A DNA stretch of 64,000 bases from Pseudoxanthomonas sp. NC8 (GCA_025232375.1 CP060419.1:681001-745000), one strand, 5' to 3'. Shown: positions 42,339 through 54,100, counted from the first letter of the stretch. Made by a program: numbers and translations. Notes: a model not told the origin generated them from the letters alone.

Positions 42339-43163
42339 ATGCTCCGAATCATCGCCGTCGCGCTGCTGGGTGCGGCCAGCCTCAGCGCCTGTGCCCAGAG
42401 CAGTGCGCCCGCCACCAGCCAGGCGCAGGTCGCCAATCCTGCCGCCAACAACGCGGCCAAGCCTGCGGCCAAGGCGGCACCCGCCGCCGGGACCCCGGAG
42501 GCGAACGTGCGCCAGGCGCTGGCGACCATCGCCCCTGACGTAGCGCCGGAATATGTCGGTGCCGCGCCGTTTGCGGGCTTCCGCGAAGTGCTGCTGGGCG
42601 GTAAGGTCCTCTATGTCTCCGATGACGGTCGCTACCTGATCCAGGCGCAGCCCTTTGACCTGAAGGAGCGCAAGCAGGTGGCCAGCGCCGGACTGACGAC
42701 CTACCGCCGCAAGCTGATCGCCGGCATTCCCGAGCAGGACCGGATCATCTTCGCGCCGCCGAACACGCGGCACACCGTCACCGTGTTCACCGACATCGAA
42801 TGCGGCTACTGCAGGCGCATGCACCAGCAGATCGCCGAGTACAACAAGCTCGGCATCGCGGTCGAGTACGTGGCGTTCCCGCGCATGGGTCCGGCCAGTT
42901 AGGACTTCACCGACATGGAGTCGGTGTGGTGCGCCAGCGACCGCAAGCGCGCGCTGTCGGACGCCAAGGCCGGCAAGCCGGTGCAGAAGAAGCGCTGCAC
43001 CAGTCCGGTGGCGATGCAGTACGACATCGGCCAGCGGGTTGGCGTGAACGGCACGCCGGCCGTGTTCGCGGCCGACGGCAACCATCTGGGCGGGTACCTG
43101 CCGCCGGAGCGGATGCTGGAAGTGCTGGAAGGCGGCGCGGCGGCCGCTGGCGGCGCCCGCTGA
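42339..43163 (+). CDS. dsbC: Thiol:disulfide interchange protein DsbC-like
   Basis: Periplasmic disulfide isomerase of 274 residues. The signal ends in LSACAQ, which also fits a lipoprotein lipobox. A dimerisation domain follows (VRQALATIAPDVAPEYVGAA; VLYVSDDGRYLIQAQPFDL), then the thioredoxin-like domain with the active site CGYC in FTDIECGYCRRMHQQI and the cis-Pro segment VNGTPAVFAADG. An in-frame TAG at 42900-42902 interrupts it; upstream and downstream are in the same frame. The text AGTTAGGAC is best read as AGCCAGGAC (Ser-Gln-Asp), a CC to TT change in CCAGG, so the stop is probably not real. Confidence 0.88.
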
Positions 43164-43290
43164 GAGCCGGCAGGCACGCGGCCGCCAACCCCGGCAGGGG
43201 ATGGCGGCTGAAGGCCGGGAGCCCGCTGCCGGCCTCGCCGGGTCCGGCTCCGGTACAATGGCCGGCCTTTCCCCAGCGATTCCACCGGAC

Positions 43291-46200
43291 ATGATCGTCC
43301 TCGAGGGCGCGTCCGCCCTTTCGCCGTTCCGCCGGCAGCGGCTCGAATCCCGCCTGCAGTCCCTGGTTCCCGGCCTTCGCATCGAAGGCGCCTTGGCACG
43401 TGTACTTCGTGCAGCCGGGTGACGCGGCCCCCGATCCGGCCGCCCTCCATCGCATCCTCCAGGCCGGTGACGCCGAAGCGCCGCGCGCCGACGGCGCGGA
43501 GTCGCGCTACGTCGTGCCCGCGCCTGGGCACGCGTTCGCCGTGGTCGAGCAAGCCACCGAGCTGCTGCAGGGTGCGGGCCTGCCCGTCGCCCGCGTCGAG
43601 CGCGGGCTGCGCTGGACCTGGCCGGCTGGCCGGCCGATGCCACCACCCGGTCCGCGCTGGCGAAGCTGCTGCACGATCCGATGACCCAGTCGCTGCTGGC
43701 CTCGCGCGACGCTGCGCAGGCGCTGTTCGCCAGCCCGGCGCGCAAGCCGCTGGAGCGGATCGCCCTAGCCGACCTGGAGGGCGCCAACCGCCATGCCAGG
43801 CGCAGCGCGGCCGACGACGAGATCGAATACCTGCGCGCGCGCTATGCCGAGCTGGGCCGCGATCCGTCGGACGTGGAACTGATGATGTTCGCCCTGGGCG
43901 AACTCCGAGCATTGCCGGCACAAGATCTTCAACGCCAGCTGGAGCATCGACGGGCAGGAGCAGGAACGCTCCCTGTTCCGGATGATCAAGAACACCCACC
44001 AGAAGACCCCGCAGCACACGCTGAGCGCCTACAGCGACAACGCCGCGGTGATCGAAGGCCACGTCGCCGCGCGTTACCGCCCCGATCCGGCGACCGGCGA
44101 GTACCGCACCGAGGCCGCGCTGCCGTCGGCGTTCCAGATCAAGGTCGAGACCCACAACCATCCGACCGCGATCGCGCCGTTCCCGGGCGCGGCCACCGGC
44201 GCCGGCGGCGAGATCCGCGACGAAGGCGCGACCGGCCGCGGCGGCAAGCCGAAGGCCGGCCTGACCGGCTTCTCGGTCTCGCACCTGCGCATCCCGACGT
44301 TGCCGCAGCCGTGGGAGGCGCCGCGCGCGCTGAACCCGCGCATGGCCCCGGCGCTGGAGATCATGCTCGACGGCCCGCTCGGCGGTGCCGCGTTCAACAA
44401 CGAGTTCGGCCGCCCGAACCTGCTCGGCTATTTCCGCAGCTTCGAGCTGGCCGAAGACGACATCGCGCGTGCCTACGACAAGCCGATCATGCTTGCCGGC
44501 GGCCTGGGCGCGATCGACCGCGTGCAGGTCGACAAGATCGCGATGCAGCCGGGCGATGCGGTGATCGTGCTCGGCGGCCCGGCGATGCTGATCGGCCTGG
44601 GCGGCGGCGCGGCCAGTTCGGTGGCTTCCGGCGAGAGCGCCGAGGACCTGGACTTCGCCAGCGTGCAGCGCGACAACCCGGAGATGGAGCGCCGCGTGCA
44701 GGAGGTCATCGACCGCTGCGTGGCGCTGGGCGCGCGCAACCCGATCCACTTCTTCCATGACGTCGGCGCCGGCGGCCTGTCCAACGCGATCCCCGAGCTG
44801 CTGCACGATTCGGGCGTGGGCGGGGTGATCGACCCTGGTAAGGGTGCCGACCGACGATCCGTCGCTGTCGCCGCTGGAGCTGTGGTGCAACGAGTCGCAG
44901 GAGCGTTACGTGCTCGGGGTGCCGGCCGAGCGGCTGGAAGAGTTCGCCGCGATCTGCGCGCGCGAGCGCTGCCCGTTCGCCGCCGTCGGCGTGGCCACCG
45001 CCGAGGAGCGGCTGGTGGTCGCCTACGGTGCGACCCCGGCAACATCCCGGCCGATGCGCCGATCAACCTGCCGATGGACGTGCTGTTCGGCAAGGCGCCG
45101 AAGATGCACCGCGATACCGCACACCCGGCCGCGCCGCGCTGGCCGGCGCTGGCTACCAAAGGCCTGGACCTGCACCAGGCCGGCCTGCGCGTGCTGGCGC
45201 ATCCGACCGTCGCGGCGAAAAGCTTCCTGGTCACGATCGGCGATCGCAGCGTCGGCGGCCTGACCGCGCGCGAACAGATGATCGGCCCCTGGCAGCTGCC
45301 GGTGGCCGACTGCGCGATCACCCTGGCCGACTTCGACGGCTTCGCCGGCGAGGCCATGAGTATCGGCGAGCGCACCCCGCTGGCGCTGCTGGATTCGGCC
45401 GCCGCCGCGCGCATGGCGGTGGGCGAGGCGATCACCAACCTGTGCGCCGCGCCGCTCGAAGCGCTGCAGCAGGTCAAGCTGTCCGCCAACTGGATGGCCG
45501 CGACCGGTCATCCGGGCGAGGACGCGCTGCTGTACGACGCCGTGCGCGCCGTCGGCATGGAGCTGTGCCCGGAGCTGGAGATCAGCATTCCGGTGGGCAA
45601 GGACTCGCTGTCGATGCAGGCGCAGTGGCAGGACGGCGGACAGGCGCACAAGTCGGTGTCGCCGGTGTCGCTGGTGGTGTCGGCGTTCGCGCCGGTGGCC
45701 GACGTGCGCACCCAGCTGACCCCGCTGCTGGCCGCGGGCGAGGATAGCGAGCTGTGGCTGATCGGCCAGGTGGCGGCAGGCAGCGCCTGGGCGGCTCGGT
45801 GCTGGCCCAGGTGCACGCCGACGACGCGGCGCTGCCGGCGTTCGGCGGCGAGGTGCCCGACCTGGACGATCCCGAGCGGTTGCGCAGCTTCTTCGCCCTG
45901 ATCCGGGACGCGCGCGAAGCCGGCATCCTGCTGGCCTACCACGACCGCAGCGACGGTGGTGCCTTCGCCGCGCTGTGCGAGATGGCGTTCGCCTCGCGCC
46001 GCGGCCTGGACATCACCCTGGATGCTTATGGGGCGACGAGCCGTTCGGCAGCCTGTTCAACGAGGAGCTGGGCGCGGTGGTGCAGGTGGCTGACGAGGAC
46101 CGCGCCGCGTTCGCCGACCTGGTCGAGCGCCATGCGCTGACCGAATGCGCGCAGCGCATCGCCCGCCCGACCGCTGTGCCACGGCTGCGCGTGCGGCTGG

Positions 46201-47172
46201 ATGGCGACGTGCTGGCCGAATGGCGCTGGGAAGAACTGTTCGACGCGTGGTGGTCGGTGACCCACGCCATGCAGAAGCTGCGCGACAACCCGCACAGCGC
46301 CGACGAGGAGCGGAGCATCGCCCGCGATTTCGCCGCGCCCGGACTGAAGCCGAAGCTTGGTTTCGATCCGGCCGAGGACATCGCCGCGCCGTTCATTGCC
46401 ACCGGCGCGCGGCCGCGCGTGGCGATCCTGCGCGAGCAGGGCGTCAACAGCCACATCGAGATGGCCCGTGCCTTCGATCGCGCCGGGTTCACCCCGGTCG
46501 ACGTGCACATGAGCGACCTGGTCGCCGGGCGCATCGGCCTGGACGGCTTCGCCCGGTATGGCCGCCTGCGGTGGCTTCAGCTACGGCGACGTGCTCGGCG
46601 CCGGCCGCGGCTGGGCCACCTCGATCCTGGAGCGCAGCGTGCTGCGCGACGCGTTCGCGGCGTTCTTCGCCCGCACCGATACCTTCTCGCTGGGCGTGTG
46701 CAACGGCTGCCAGATGATGAGCCAGCTCAAGGACATCATCCCGGGTGCACAGCACTGGCCGAAGTTCCTGCGCAACCGCAGCGAGCAGTTCGAGGCGCGC
46801 ACCAGCCTGCTGGAAGTGGTGGAGTCGCCGTCGATCCTGCTGCGCGGCATGGCCGGTTCGCGCATCCCGGTGGCGGTGGCCCACGGCGAGGGCCGCGCCG
46901 AATTCGACAGCGCCGTCGACCAGGCCGCCGCGCGCGTGGCGCTGCGCTACGTGGACGGTGACGGCAACGTCGCCACGTCCTATCCGCTCAACCCGAACGG
47001 CTCGCCCGACGGCATCACCGGCCTGTCCAGCGACGACGGCCGCGCCACGATCCTGATGCCGCATCCGGAGCGGGTGGCGCGCAGCGTCAACCTCAGCTGG
47101 CATCCGGCGGAGTGGGGCAACGATTCGCCGTGGATGCGGATGTTCCGCAACGCGCGCGTCTGGGTCGGCTGA
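43291..47172 (+). CDS. purL: Phosphoribosylformylglycinamidine synthase
   Basis: Large-type PurL of about 1,290 residues, fourth step of purine synthesis (FGAR plus Gln and ATP to FGAM). N-terminal PurS-like domain ([20 protein letters not shown]), linker, and synthetase domains with [94 protein letters not shown] and [19 protein letters not shown]. The C-terminal glutaminase has [19 protein letters not shown], Cys in [13 protein letters not shown] and [11 protein letters not shown]. Breaks at 43391, about 43605, 43906, 44838, 45040, 45790, 46032 and 46563; most at inferred cctgg. A TACAAT at 43254-43259 may be its -10 box. Confidence 0.95.
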
Positions 47173-47201
47173 CCGCGCTGCCGGCGGCGGATGCGATGCA
47201 G

Positions 47202-47232
47202 GGACGGCGCCTTGGTGGCGCCGTCCTTCTTT
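47202..47232 (+). terminator. Terminator after purL
   Basis: Stem GGACGGCGCC (47202-47211), loop TTGGT, GGCGCCGTCC (47217-47226), then TTCTTT. Thirty bases after the purL stop. Confidence 0.8.
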
Positions 47233-47329
47233 CCGGTGCATGTGCGCACGGAACACCCCCTTGGGCGCCCGGTGCGCGGCGACGGCCTGTTAAAGTCTGC
47301 ACAGTTTTCCGACGAGTCCGCGCCCGACC

Positions 47330-48186
47330 GTGAGCGACCTGCCCATCGTGCTGCTGCCGCTCGCTGCCGACGAGGACGCGCTCGATGCCTGCCTTGGCCG
47401 CACTGGAGGCGGGCACGCCCGCCGGGACGCCGGTATGGCTGGCCGACGATGCACAGTCCGGCCCGCGTGGTGTCGCCATCGTCGAGCGCTGGCTCCAGCG
47501 CACCCGGCTGCGCGCCGAATACACCCGCCGCGCGCATCCGATCGGCGAATCGGCGCACCTGCAGGAAATGCTCAAGGCCTGCGGCGATGCCGACGTGGTG
47601 GTACTGGCGGCCGATGCACGGCCGCTGCCGGGCTGGTTGCCGCAGCTGGCCGCATGCCTGGCGGCGCGCGATGCAGCCATCGCCACCGCTACCCCCTATG
47701 GTGCAACGCCGGCGAGACCGCGGGCTGGCCGCGACTGGGCGAGATCTCGCCACCGCCGGCCGAGCCGCTGCTGACCGTACAGGCCTGCGCGGCGATGGCC
47801 CCGCGACATCCGGAGCTGCCGGCCGCGGTCGGCCACGCCGTCGCGCTGCGCGGCAGTGCGCGGCGGCGCGCCGGCGGACTGGATACCGACAGCTTCGGTT
47901 ATGGTATGCGGCGCTGACCGACCTGTCGCTGCGCCTGTCCGGGCTGGGCTGGCGCAACGTGCTGTGCGAGACCGCGTTCGTCGCGCGCGGCGGCGAGGGC
48001 GGGCCGGCCGACGGCGACCTCGACGCGCTCGCCGCGCGCTGGCCAGCCTGGCATGCGCGGCTGGCCGCATTCCTGATGTCCGATCCACTGCGCGAGCCGC
48101 GCGAGCGGCTGCAGGCGCTGCATGCACAACTGCGCGACACGCCGCAGCACGACCTGTTCTCCGGCGAGCGGGCGGAGCAGGCATGA
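47330..48186 (+). CDS. Glycosyltransferase-like protein
   Basis: About 285 residues, GTG start. The N-terminus LPIVLLPLAADEDALDACLA resembles a GT-A start, with PVWLADDAQSGPRGVAIVER, LQEMLKACGDADVVVLAADA (donor-site Asp pair) and PLPGWLPQLAACLAARDAAI. The later part reads WCNAGETAGWPRLGEI, then LTDLSLRLSGLGWRNVLCET. Breaks at 47395 (ccttggc for cctggc), 47697 (cctatgg for cctgg) and about 47900 (ttatgg). Its stop overlaps the next ATG (ATGA), so it is cotranscribed with another family 2 transferase. LPS or glycan synthesis is the likely area; substrate unknown. Confidence 0.65.
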
Positions 48187-49033
48187 GCGCGGGGGTCCCC
48201 GACACCGGCATCGCTGCGGTCGTGGTCAGCTACCGCAGCGCATCCACCTGGACGCGTGCCTGCTGCGGCTGCGCACCGCCCGCGGTGTCATCCAGATCCG
48301 CGTGGTCGACAACGGTTCTGACGACGGCACGCTGGAGATCCTGCAGCGCCATGCCCAGCCGATCCGCGCCTGCACTTCATCGCCAATCCGGACAACCCCG
48401 GTTTCGCCGTGGCCTGCAACCAGGGCGCGGCCGACAGCGACGCGCCTGGCTGGCCTTCGTCAATCCGGACCTGCAGGTGTGCCCGGACTCGCTCGAACGG
48501 CTGCGCGGCCATGCGCTGGCGCTGGGCGGCGAGGCGCTTCTCGGTGCGGACCTGCACGGCGAGGACGGCGTGCGCGATGGCGCCGCGCGGCGGCGCGACC
48601 CCGACTTCGCGGCGATGCTGCGCGACCCGCCGCCGCGGCTGGGCTCGACGTGCCGATGGACATGGCGCAGCCGCTGCAGGCTGTGGACGCGGTGTCCGGC
48701 GCGCTGATGCTGATGCCGCGCGGACTGTTCGCGCGGATCGGCGGTTTCGACGAAGGCTACCGCCTGCACGCCGAGGACCTGGACCTGTGCCGGCGCGCGC
48801 GCGCGGCCGGGGCAACGGTGGCGGTGGCCAACGATGTCGCCGTGCTGCACGTGCGCGGGGTATCGAGCCGCTCGCGGCCGGTGTTCGTGGAGTGGCACAA
48901 GCATCGTGGCCTGTGGCGCTACTTCGGCAAGTTCGAGGCGGCGCGGCGCGGACCGGCCACGCGGCTGGCCGTGTTCGCGGCGATCTGGGCCCGTTTCCTC
49001 GTCCGCCTGCCGCGTATGCTGCTGGCACGCTGA
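48183..49033 (+). CDS. Family 2 glycosyltransferase (rhamnosyltransferase-like)
   Basis: About 284 residues. [20 protein letters not shown] begins the GT-A fold; [19 protein letters not shown] is the nucleotide-binding DNxSxD motif; [19 protein letters not shown] and [19 protein letters not shown] carry the metal-binding [23 protein letters not shown] is the acceptor-side EDxDLCxR signature of WcaA/RfbN-type enzymes. Breaks near 48240, 48372, 48448 and 48647. It overlaps the upstream transferase by four bases. Sugar identity cannot be told. Confidence 0.85.
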
Positions 49034-49051
49034 TCGCTCACGGGAGGCGCC

Positions 49052-50237
49052 ATGCCGATCGTCCCCTCGCTGCTCGACACCGACCTGTACAAGTTCACGA
49101 TGATGCAGGCGGTGTTGCACCAGCATCCCGGTGCGCAGGTCGAATACCTGTTCCGCTGCCGCACGCCGGGCGTGGACCCGGTTCCCTACCTGGACGAGAT
49201 CTCGGCGCAGATCGACGCGCTGTGCGCCTTGCGGATGCAGCCGGAGGAACTGGACTACCTGCGCGGCCTGCGCTTCATCAAGCCCGACTTCGTCGACTTC
49301 CTCGGCCTGTTCCACTTCGACCGCAAGTACGTGCAGCTGCGCGCCAACCCGGCCGAGGGCGGCGGCATCGAACTGCGCCTGCGCGGGCCGTGGCTGCACA
49401 CCATCCTGTTCGAGGTGCCGCTGCTGGCGATTATCAGCGAGACCTGGATGCGCGGCACCTACGGCCCGCCCGACCGCGAGGGGGGCTGCGCCGGCTGCGC
49501 GCCAAGACCGCCCGGTTGCGCGACGCGGTGGGCTTCGACGGCTGCGTGATCACCGATTTCGGCACGCGCCGCCGCTATTCCCACGACTGGCAGGGCGAGG
49601 TGCTGCCGCACCTGCGCGCCGAACTGGGCGAGCATTTCGTCGGTACCTCGAACGTGCACTTCGCCCGCCAGTACGGGCTGGTGCCGCAGGGGACGATGGC
49701 GCACGAATGGCTGCAGGCGTTCCAGGCGCTGGGTCCGCGCCTGCGCGACTCGCAGGCCGCCGCCTTCGACACCTGGGCGCGCGAGTATCGGGGCGACCTG
49801 GGCGTGGCGCTGACCGACGTGATCGGCCTTGATGCGTTCCTGCGCGACTTCGACCTGTACTTCTGCAAGCTGTTCGACGGCATGCGCCACGATTCGGGCG
49901 ACCCGTTCGAATGGGGCGAACGGGTCCTCGCCCACCTGCAGGCGCACCGGGTCGACCCGCGGGCCAAGACCCCTGGTCTTCAGCGACGGCCTGGACATGG
50001 AGCGGGTCATGGCCCTGTACGGACGTTTCCGCGGCCGCTGCCGGATGTCGTTCGGGGTCGGCACCAACCTGACCAACGACCTCGGGCCCGCGCCGCTGCA
50101 GATCGTGCTGAAGATGGTGCGCTGCAACGGCCAGCCGGTGGCCAAGCTGAGCGACACGCCGGGCAAGACCATGGTCGATGACGAGGGTTATCTGGCTTAC
50201 CTGCGGCGGGTGTTCGGGGTGCCGGTGCCGCCGCTGA
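49052..50237 (+). CDS. pncB: Nicotinate phosphoribosyltransferase
   Basis: Preiss-Handler enzyme of about 395 residues converting nicotinate to its mononucleotide for NAD salvage. Seen: [91 protein letters not shown] (substrate His), [39 protein letters not shown] and [14 protein letters not shown]. Breaks near 49482 and 49972 (acccctgg for accctgg). In the resulting frame there is no stop after FGVPVPPL until much later, so the end is uncertain; I take a TGA one frame off at 50235-50237, which matches the family length. Confidence 0.88.
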
Positions 50238-50324
50238 ATCCCCCGGAGCTGACGGCGGGGTCCGGTCGCGCTTGTCGGGGGCCTCGCCCGGTGGATTCGG
50301 TACCATCCTTGCCCGGGACGACTG

Positions 50325-50490
50325 ATGCCGGTCCTGTGCACACTGGGGGTGCGCTTCTGGTCCGGCGGCCGCCGGCTGGTCGCGCGGGCCGGCTAAGGCC
50401 TTCGATGCAGAAGGGCGTCTTGTCGAGGAAGAAACCCGCCAGAAATTGGCGCAGTTCCTCGCCGATTACGGGGACGCGATCGCTAGGTAA
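50325..50490 (+). pseudogene. C-terminal remnant resembling an NADPH-dependent FMN reductase
   Basis: If gctaagg at about 50395 is read as gccagg, ATG 50325 to TAA 50488-50490 gives a 54-residue product. Its last 30 residues ([20 protein letters not shown]...) look like the C-terminal helix of NAD(P)H-dependent FMN reductases (ChrR/ArsH-like), where F-D-x-x-G-R-L is followed by a terminal amphipathic helix. The flavodoxin-like body is missing, so this is a truncated leftover or a small unrelated protein. It lies between pncB and the TonB-receptor regulatory region. Confidence 0.35.
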
Positions 50491-50770
50491 CCGGTGACAA
50501 TTAAATTTTCGTGCGGTTATGCGACAGCGCTGACATTTTCTTCTTTAGGCGCTACCGGTAACGGTAATGGTGGGTAGAGGCCGGCGCTCGTTACCACAGG
50601 TGGGTGTAAACGCACCCGTGTGGAATTCCATTTGCGTATGTGTAACCGCATACGAATTCCGGCAGTCGGGGACCGTTACGGGGGCAACGGGATTTCTGCT
50701 GCACTGCACTGTGACAGAGTTGTTCAGGGCATGTTATTTCTGGCGCAAGTCCATGATGTTAGCGCTATCA
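50488..50770 (+). promoter_or_regulatory. Operator-rich control region upstream of the TonB-receptor cluster
   Basis: The 50491-50998 gap has no gene I can support, is less GC-rich than its surroundings, and contains several dyads. The best is TGTTAGCGCTATCA (50757-50770), with one mismatched pair in 7-base arms centred on CG, the form of LacI/GalR-family operators. TACCGGTA (50553-50560) and TAACCGGTGA (50488-50497) are similar CG-centred palindromes. CGTATG/CATACG (50635-50654, 8-base spacer) and GGGTG/CACCC (about 50603-50618) are further inverted repeats. I cannot place -35/-10 boxes with confidence. Confidence 0.5.
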
Positions 50771-50998
50771 AGTAGGTGGAAAGCCCGGATGGCGTACCAG
50801 ATGGATTGTGCCGGCGAGCGCCGGTGACCGTCGTCGCAATACCGCTTGATCGATTCCACCGGGAATTTTGCCGGTGGTGCAGGAAACGGACATTGATGCC
50901 GATATGTCCGGTTGTACGGGTCGTCGACCGCGGCCCGGGAAATGCCCCGATGAGGGCAATACATCCACACAAGTCGAAGCAACAAGGGGAGGGTAGCA

Positions 50999-51100
50999 AT
51001 GAGTAGTTGCAGTTCGCAGTGTCTTGCGCTGTCAGAGACGGCGCACGCCGTGTGTATCGAGAACGACGTGCCCCAGGCCGTCCAGAACCCGCGCAGTTGA
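50999..51100 (+). CDS. Possible 33-residue Cys-containing leader peptide
   Basis: ATG at 50999 is preceded by a strong Shine-Dalgarno run (AAGGGGAGGG, about 50985-50994). The frame reads MSSCSSQCLALSETAHAVCI and continues to NPRS with TGA at 51098-51100. It contains three Cys and four Ser in the first third and no membrane segment. The stop TGA forms part of the GAGGA ribosome site of the TonB receptor (start 51112), so translation of the two would be coupled. No homologue is known to me; it could be a leader peptide controlling the receptor or a chance frame. Confidence 0.4.
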   Translation: MSSCSSQCLALSETAHAVCIENDVPQAVQNPRS

Positions 51101-51111
51101 GGACACTAAAC

Positions 51112-54100
51112 ATGAATTCCAAGTTCAAGCGCTTCAAGTCCACGGCGATGTTCACCATCGTCGGTGGCGTCATCATCATCAATCCCGCGTTCGCCCAGCA
51201 GGCCCAGCAGGCCGCCCCGGCTGCCCAGAGCCAGGACGCGACCACGCTCGATACCGTCACCGTCACCGGCATGCGCAGCAGCCTTGACCAGGCGATGAAC
51301 ATCAAGCGCGACACCAACGGTATCGTCGACGCGATCAGCGCCGAGGACATCGGCAAGTTCCCGGACACCAACCTCGCCGAGTCCCTGCAGCGCATCACCG
51401 GCATCTCGATCGAGCGCCGTGACGGCGAAGGCGCGCAGGTCACCGCGCGTGGCTTCGGCCCCGGCTACAACATGGTCACCCTCAACGGCCGTCAGGTCCC
51501 GGGCGCCGACGGCTTCGCCAGCGGCGGTCTGGAAATCGGCGGCGTCGGTTCCGGCACCCGTGGCTTCAACTTCGCCCAGCTGGCCTCCGAGGCGATCAGC
51601 GGCGTGACCGTGTACAAGACCGGTCGTGCGGCCAGCCCCAGCGGCGGCATCGGCGCCACCATCGACATCCTGACCGACCGGCCGTTCAACCATGCCGGTG
51701 GTGAGGTCGTCGCCAACGCCGGCCTGAAGTTCGTGTCCGACCAGTCGCAGGTCCTGGGCAGCGACGTCACTCCGGAAGTCTCGGGCATCTTCAGCTACGC
51801 CAGCGCCGACAAGGTCTGGGGCATCGGCGTCAACGCCAGCTACCAGAAGCGCCACGGCGGTTCGACCTATAGCCACCGAGAACACCTGGAACGTCTCCCG
51901 CTTCAACGGCACCCTGGCCAACCTGCGCCCGGGCGGCACGATCGAGAACGCGCCGCAGATCGGCCAGCTCTACTCGATGCCGAACGACCTGCGCTATGCG
52001 TTTGGGACTTCGAGCGCGAGCGCGTCAATGGTAAGGCATGGTGCTGCAGTTCGCGCCGAACGACGCCTTCACCTTCACCTGGACTACACCTACTCGACCA
52101 ACGAGATCTCGCAGTTCCGCGGCGAGCAGACCATGTGGCTGCAGAACAGCTGGTCGCACGTGAAGTTCGACGGCGACGACCAGGTTGCCACCCCGGTCTA
52201 CATCCGCGACATCGCCGGCGGCGCCAAGGACTTCGGCTTCGAGCAGCAGCGCGACGAGCAGAAGTACAAGCTGGGTTCGCTCGGCCTGAACGCGCGCTGG
52301 GACGTCAATGACCGCTTCGCGCTGACCTTCGACGCCCACAACACCAAGGTCGAGAGCAACCCGAACGACCCGGTCACCGGCGGCAGCTCGACCGCGTTCA
52401 GCCTCGCCGGCATGGCGCCGAACCGCTCGACCCAGAACTGGACCCAGGAATACTGGTTCAACGGCGGTCTGCCGATCATGTCGAACACCCTGTTCCCGAA
52501 CACCGCCGACGCGGTGGCCAACCGGAACGGCGTGGTCAACCCGGCGTTCGAGCCGTCGCAGCTGGGTTCGCAGATCATGCGCATCTGGTCCACCCGCCAG
52601 GAAAGCGAAGTCAAGCAGGGTCGCCTCGACGGTGAACTGAACTTCGACAACGGCCGCTTCCTGTTCGGCGTCGACTCCTCCGAGGTCTCGATGCGCCGCC
52701 AGAACGTGGACGGCCACACCCACCTGATGACGCTGGGCAACTGGGGCGTGGCCGACGTCGGCCAGGGCGCCGGGCATGGCCGACCTGCTCAAGCAGATCA
52801 GCATCACCGACCTGTTCAACGACTTCAACACCGCCGGTGCCCAGCCGAACGCGTGGCGCGGCGACGCCAGCGCGCTGGCCAAGTGGGCCGAGGCGCAGTG
52901 CGCCGCCGGCACCGCCCCGGCTGCGTGGCCGGATTGCGACGCCATCAGCTCGAAGGTCTACGGCTCCTACGACCATGGGACAAACCTGGTCGAGGAAAAG
53001 ACCCGCTCGGTGTACGTGCAGTGGGAGCAGGACGGCATGCTGGCCAGCTTCCCGACCTACACGGTCGTGGGCCTGCGCTACGAGCGTACCGACGTGACCT
53101 CGACCTCGGCCATCCAGGTGCCGAGCGCGATCCGCTGGATGTCCAACAACGACTTCGGCATCGTGCAGTCCGCCGACGTGCAGCCGTTCAGCGAGAAGGG
53201 CAGCTACAGCTACATCCTGCCCAACCTGGACTTCAGCATCGACTTCACTGCTGACATCAAGGGCCGCGCATCGTTCAGCAAGACCATCGCGCGTCCGCCG
53301 TACGGCAACCTGTACGCCGGTCCGACCGTGGGTAACCCGAGCGGTTCGGTGCTGTTCGGCGAGCAGTACCGTGCGACCGGCAGCGCGCAGGACCCGAACC
53401 TCCTGCCGCTCGAGTCGGACAACCTCGACCTGGGTGCCGAGTGGTATTTCGCGCCGTCCAGCTTCGTCGGCGTGACCTACTGGAACAAGCGCGTCAAGAA
53501 CTTCATCGGCAACTCGGTGGTTCAGCAGAACCTGTACGGCATCACCGACCCGACCTCCGGTCCTGACGCGCAGGCGGCTCTGGCGTTCCTCAACAGCGGC
53601 GCGTGTACGGCGCAGGTCACCGCGGCGGGCAACGACCCGACCGAGGGCTGCGCGGGCAACTACACCACGCTGTTCACCGCTCTGGCGATGGCGCGCAACG
53701 CTGGTGCCACCGGTGGCCTGGCTGCCTACAACGGCAGCAACACCCAGCAGATCGACATGGAGACCCGGTTCGACATCCTGGGCGAGTCCGACGATCCGCT
53801 GTACCAGTTCGACGTGAACCAGCCGGTCAACCAGCGCGCAGCGACCCTGCACGGCTGGGAAATCGGTGGCCAGTACTTCTTCGGCGAAAGCGGCTTCGGC
53901 GTCCTTACCAACTACACCATCGTCAATGGTGACGTGGGCATCGATCGCGCCGCGGATCCGGGTGAGGACGTGTTCGCCCTGACCGGCCTGAGCGACACCG
54001 CCAATGCCGTGCTGATGTTCGAGAAGTACGGCTGGTCGGCCCGTCTGGCCTACAACTGGCGCGACGAGTACCTGCTGGCGGCCAACCAGAACGGCAACAA

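Noticed and set aside
42900-42902. Selenocysteine or amber recoding in dsbC
   Set aside because: TAG is not a selenocysteine codon, the residue is not catalytic, and CCAGG to TTAGG matches the recurrent miscall.
50776-51006. 76-codon open frame in the TonB-receptor leader
   Set aside because: No ribosome site at its start and no recognisable feature; it overlaps the operator region and lies in a different frame from the better-supported 33-residue frame at 50999.
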